Shown here: positions 36,629-36,743 of the stretch, piece after piece | Position numbering within the stretch: the first letter of the stretch is position 1 | Layout: each line of letters starts with the position of its first letter | Origin: a virus | Length of the DNA stretch: 36,743 nt | Strand: one strand, 5' to 3' | IMG/VR virus record: IMGVR_UViG_3300019776_000234 | Span: 1 to 36,743 of that record | Made by a program: the position numbers and the translations under genes | Notes under the pieces: model-generated | Seen by the model: the letters and a program-made list of their open reading frames with translations, nothing else | Told to the model about the DNA's origin: nothing | Databases searched by the model: none

Positions 36629-36743
36629 TTATTCAACAGTGATGGTTGGCGCAAGTTCCATGAGGATTGCAATTAACTCATTCCATTTTTCCTTTCGAGC
36701 AGCATCAGCAGCATAAGCAGCAGTAGAAGCAGCATCAGCAGCA
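36629..36743 (-). CDS. 3' part of the Ala-rich gene split by the contig ends
   Basis: This is the end of the gene described at 1-398: Ala-rich repeat, RKEKWNELIAILMELAPT and ITVE, TAA at 36629-36631. The 99 bases at 36645-36743 duplicate 1-99, so only 36629-36644 add new sequence. The trinucleotide-rich GCAGCA stretch at the very edge is the DNA behind the Ala repeat. Confidence 0.85.
   Translation of the reverse strand, partial: AADAASTAAYAADAARKEKWNELIAILMELAPTITVE
36645..36743. repeat. 99-bp terminal direct repeat, right copy
   Basis: Exact copy of bases 1-99. Removing one copy restores an intact leftward reading frame across the junction, which is direct support for circularity or circular permutation of the molecule. 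Confidence 0.93.

Noticed and set aside
1-36743. Integrase, excisionase, CI-like repressor or attachment site
   Set aside because: I looked for tyrosine and serine recombinase motifs and lambda-type repressors in all plausible frames and found none, so a temperate integrating lifestyle is not supported.

Overview
The window is a complete tailed-phage genome of the P22-like podovirus plan. The first 99 bases recur exactly as the last 99 bases, so the contig is a circular or circularly permuted molecule of 36,644 bp, and one leftward gene is cut in two by the arbitrary start point. I see no integrase, lysogeny repressor, DNA polymerase, primase or RNA polymerase, so a virulent or at least non-integrating, host-dependent lifestyle is the simplest reading. 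The host cannot be named. The P22-type portal, gp4-like and gp10-like tail proteins, ejection proteins and an M15 endolysin fit a Gram-negative host. Base composition is mixed, close to half G+C by eye.

Layout: two transcription arms diverge from about 7.2 kb and converge at about 29.33 kb. The rightward arm (7.26-29.32 kb) carries small and large terminase, portal, scaffold and P22-fold coat; then a 580-base RNA-rich island (one odd tRNA, two candidate structured small RNAs, three terminators and three putative promoters); a DUF3310 protein; a gp4-like head-completion protein; several beta-rich structural or receptor-binding proteins, one with a LamG domain; a gp10-like tail protein and a short coiled-coil needle-like protein; a cupin-SET domain fusion; three gp7/gp20/gp16-like ejection proteins; a lone tailspike head-binding domain; and the holin/endolysin cassette.

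The leftward arm near the divergence point (6.9 down to 0.5 kb) holds recombination and replication genes: RecT-like annealing protein, PD-(D/E)XK Cys-cluster exonuclease, SSB-like protein with acidic tip, DUF1064-type nuclease, DUF1376 replication protein with iterons inside its gene, a DnaC-like helicase loader, and a C5 cytosine methyltransferase whose DNA also holds a complete second reading frame with recognisable motifs. It then runs through the contig ends into a train of about 28 tightly overlapping small genes (36.6 down to 29.36 kb): zinc ribbons, coiled coils, single-pass membrane proteins, winged helix and HTH proteins, an ABA-sandwich protein and a Tad2/DUF2829-like protein. Many junctions use 4-base ATGA or GTGA overlaps, so it looks like one early accessory operon.

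Regulation: seven putative promoters, mostly with 16-17 bp spacers, carry or lie beside inverted repeats. One exact 20-bp palindrome occurs at two leftward units, and its half-site TGCACAA sits in the shared -35 region of the divergent promoter pair, which suggests a dedicated regulator. The strongest candidates for something undescribed are the phage cupin-SET fusion, the dual-frame methyltransferase locus, the RNA island with its class II-like tRNA of anticodon AAC, and the helically phased iterons in the replication gene.
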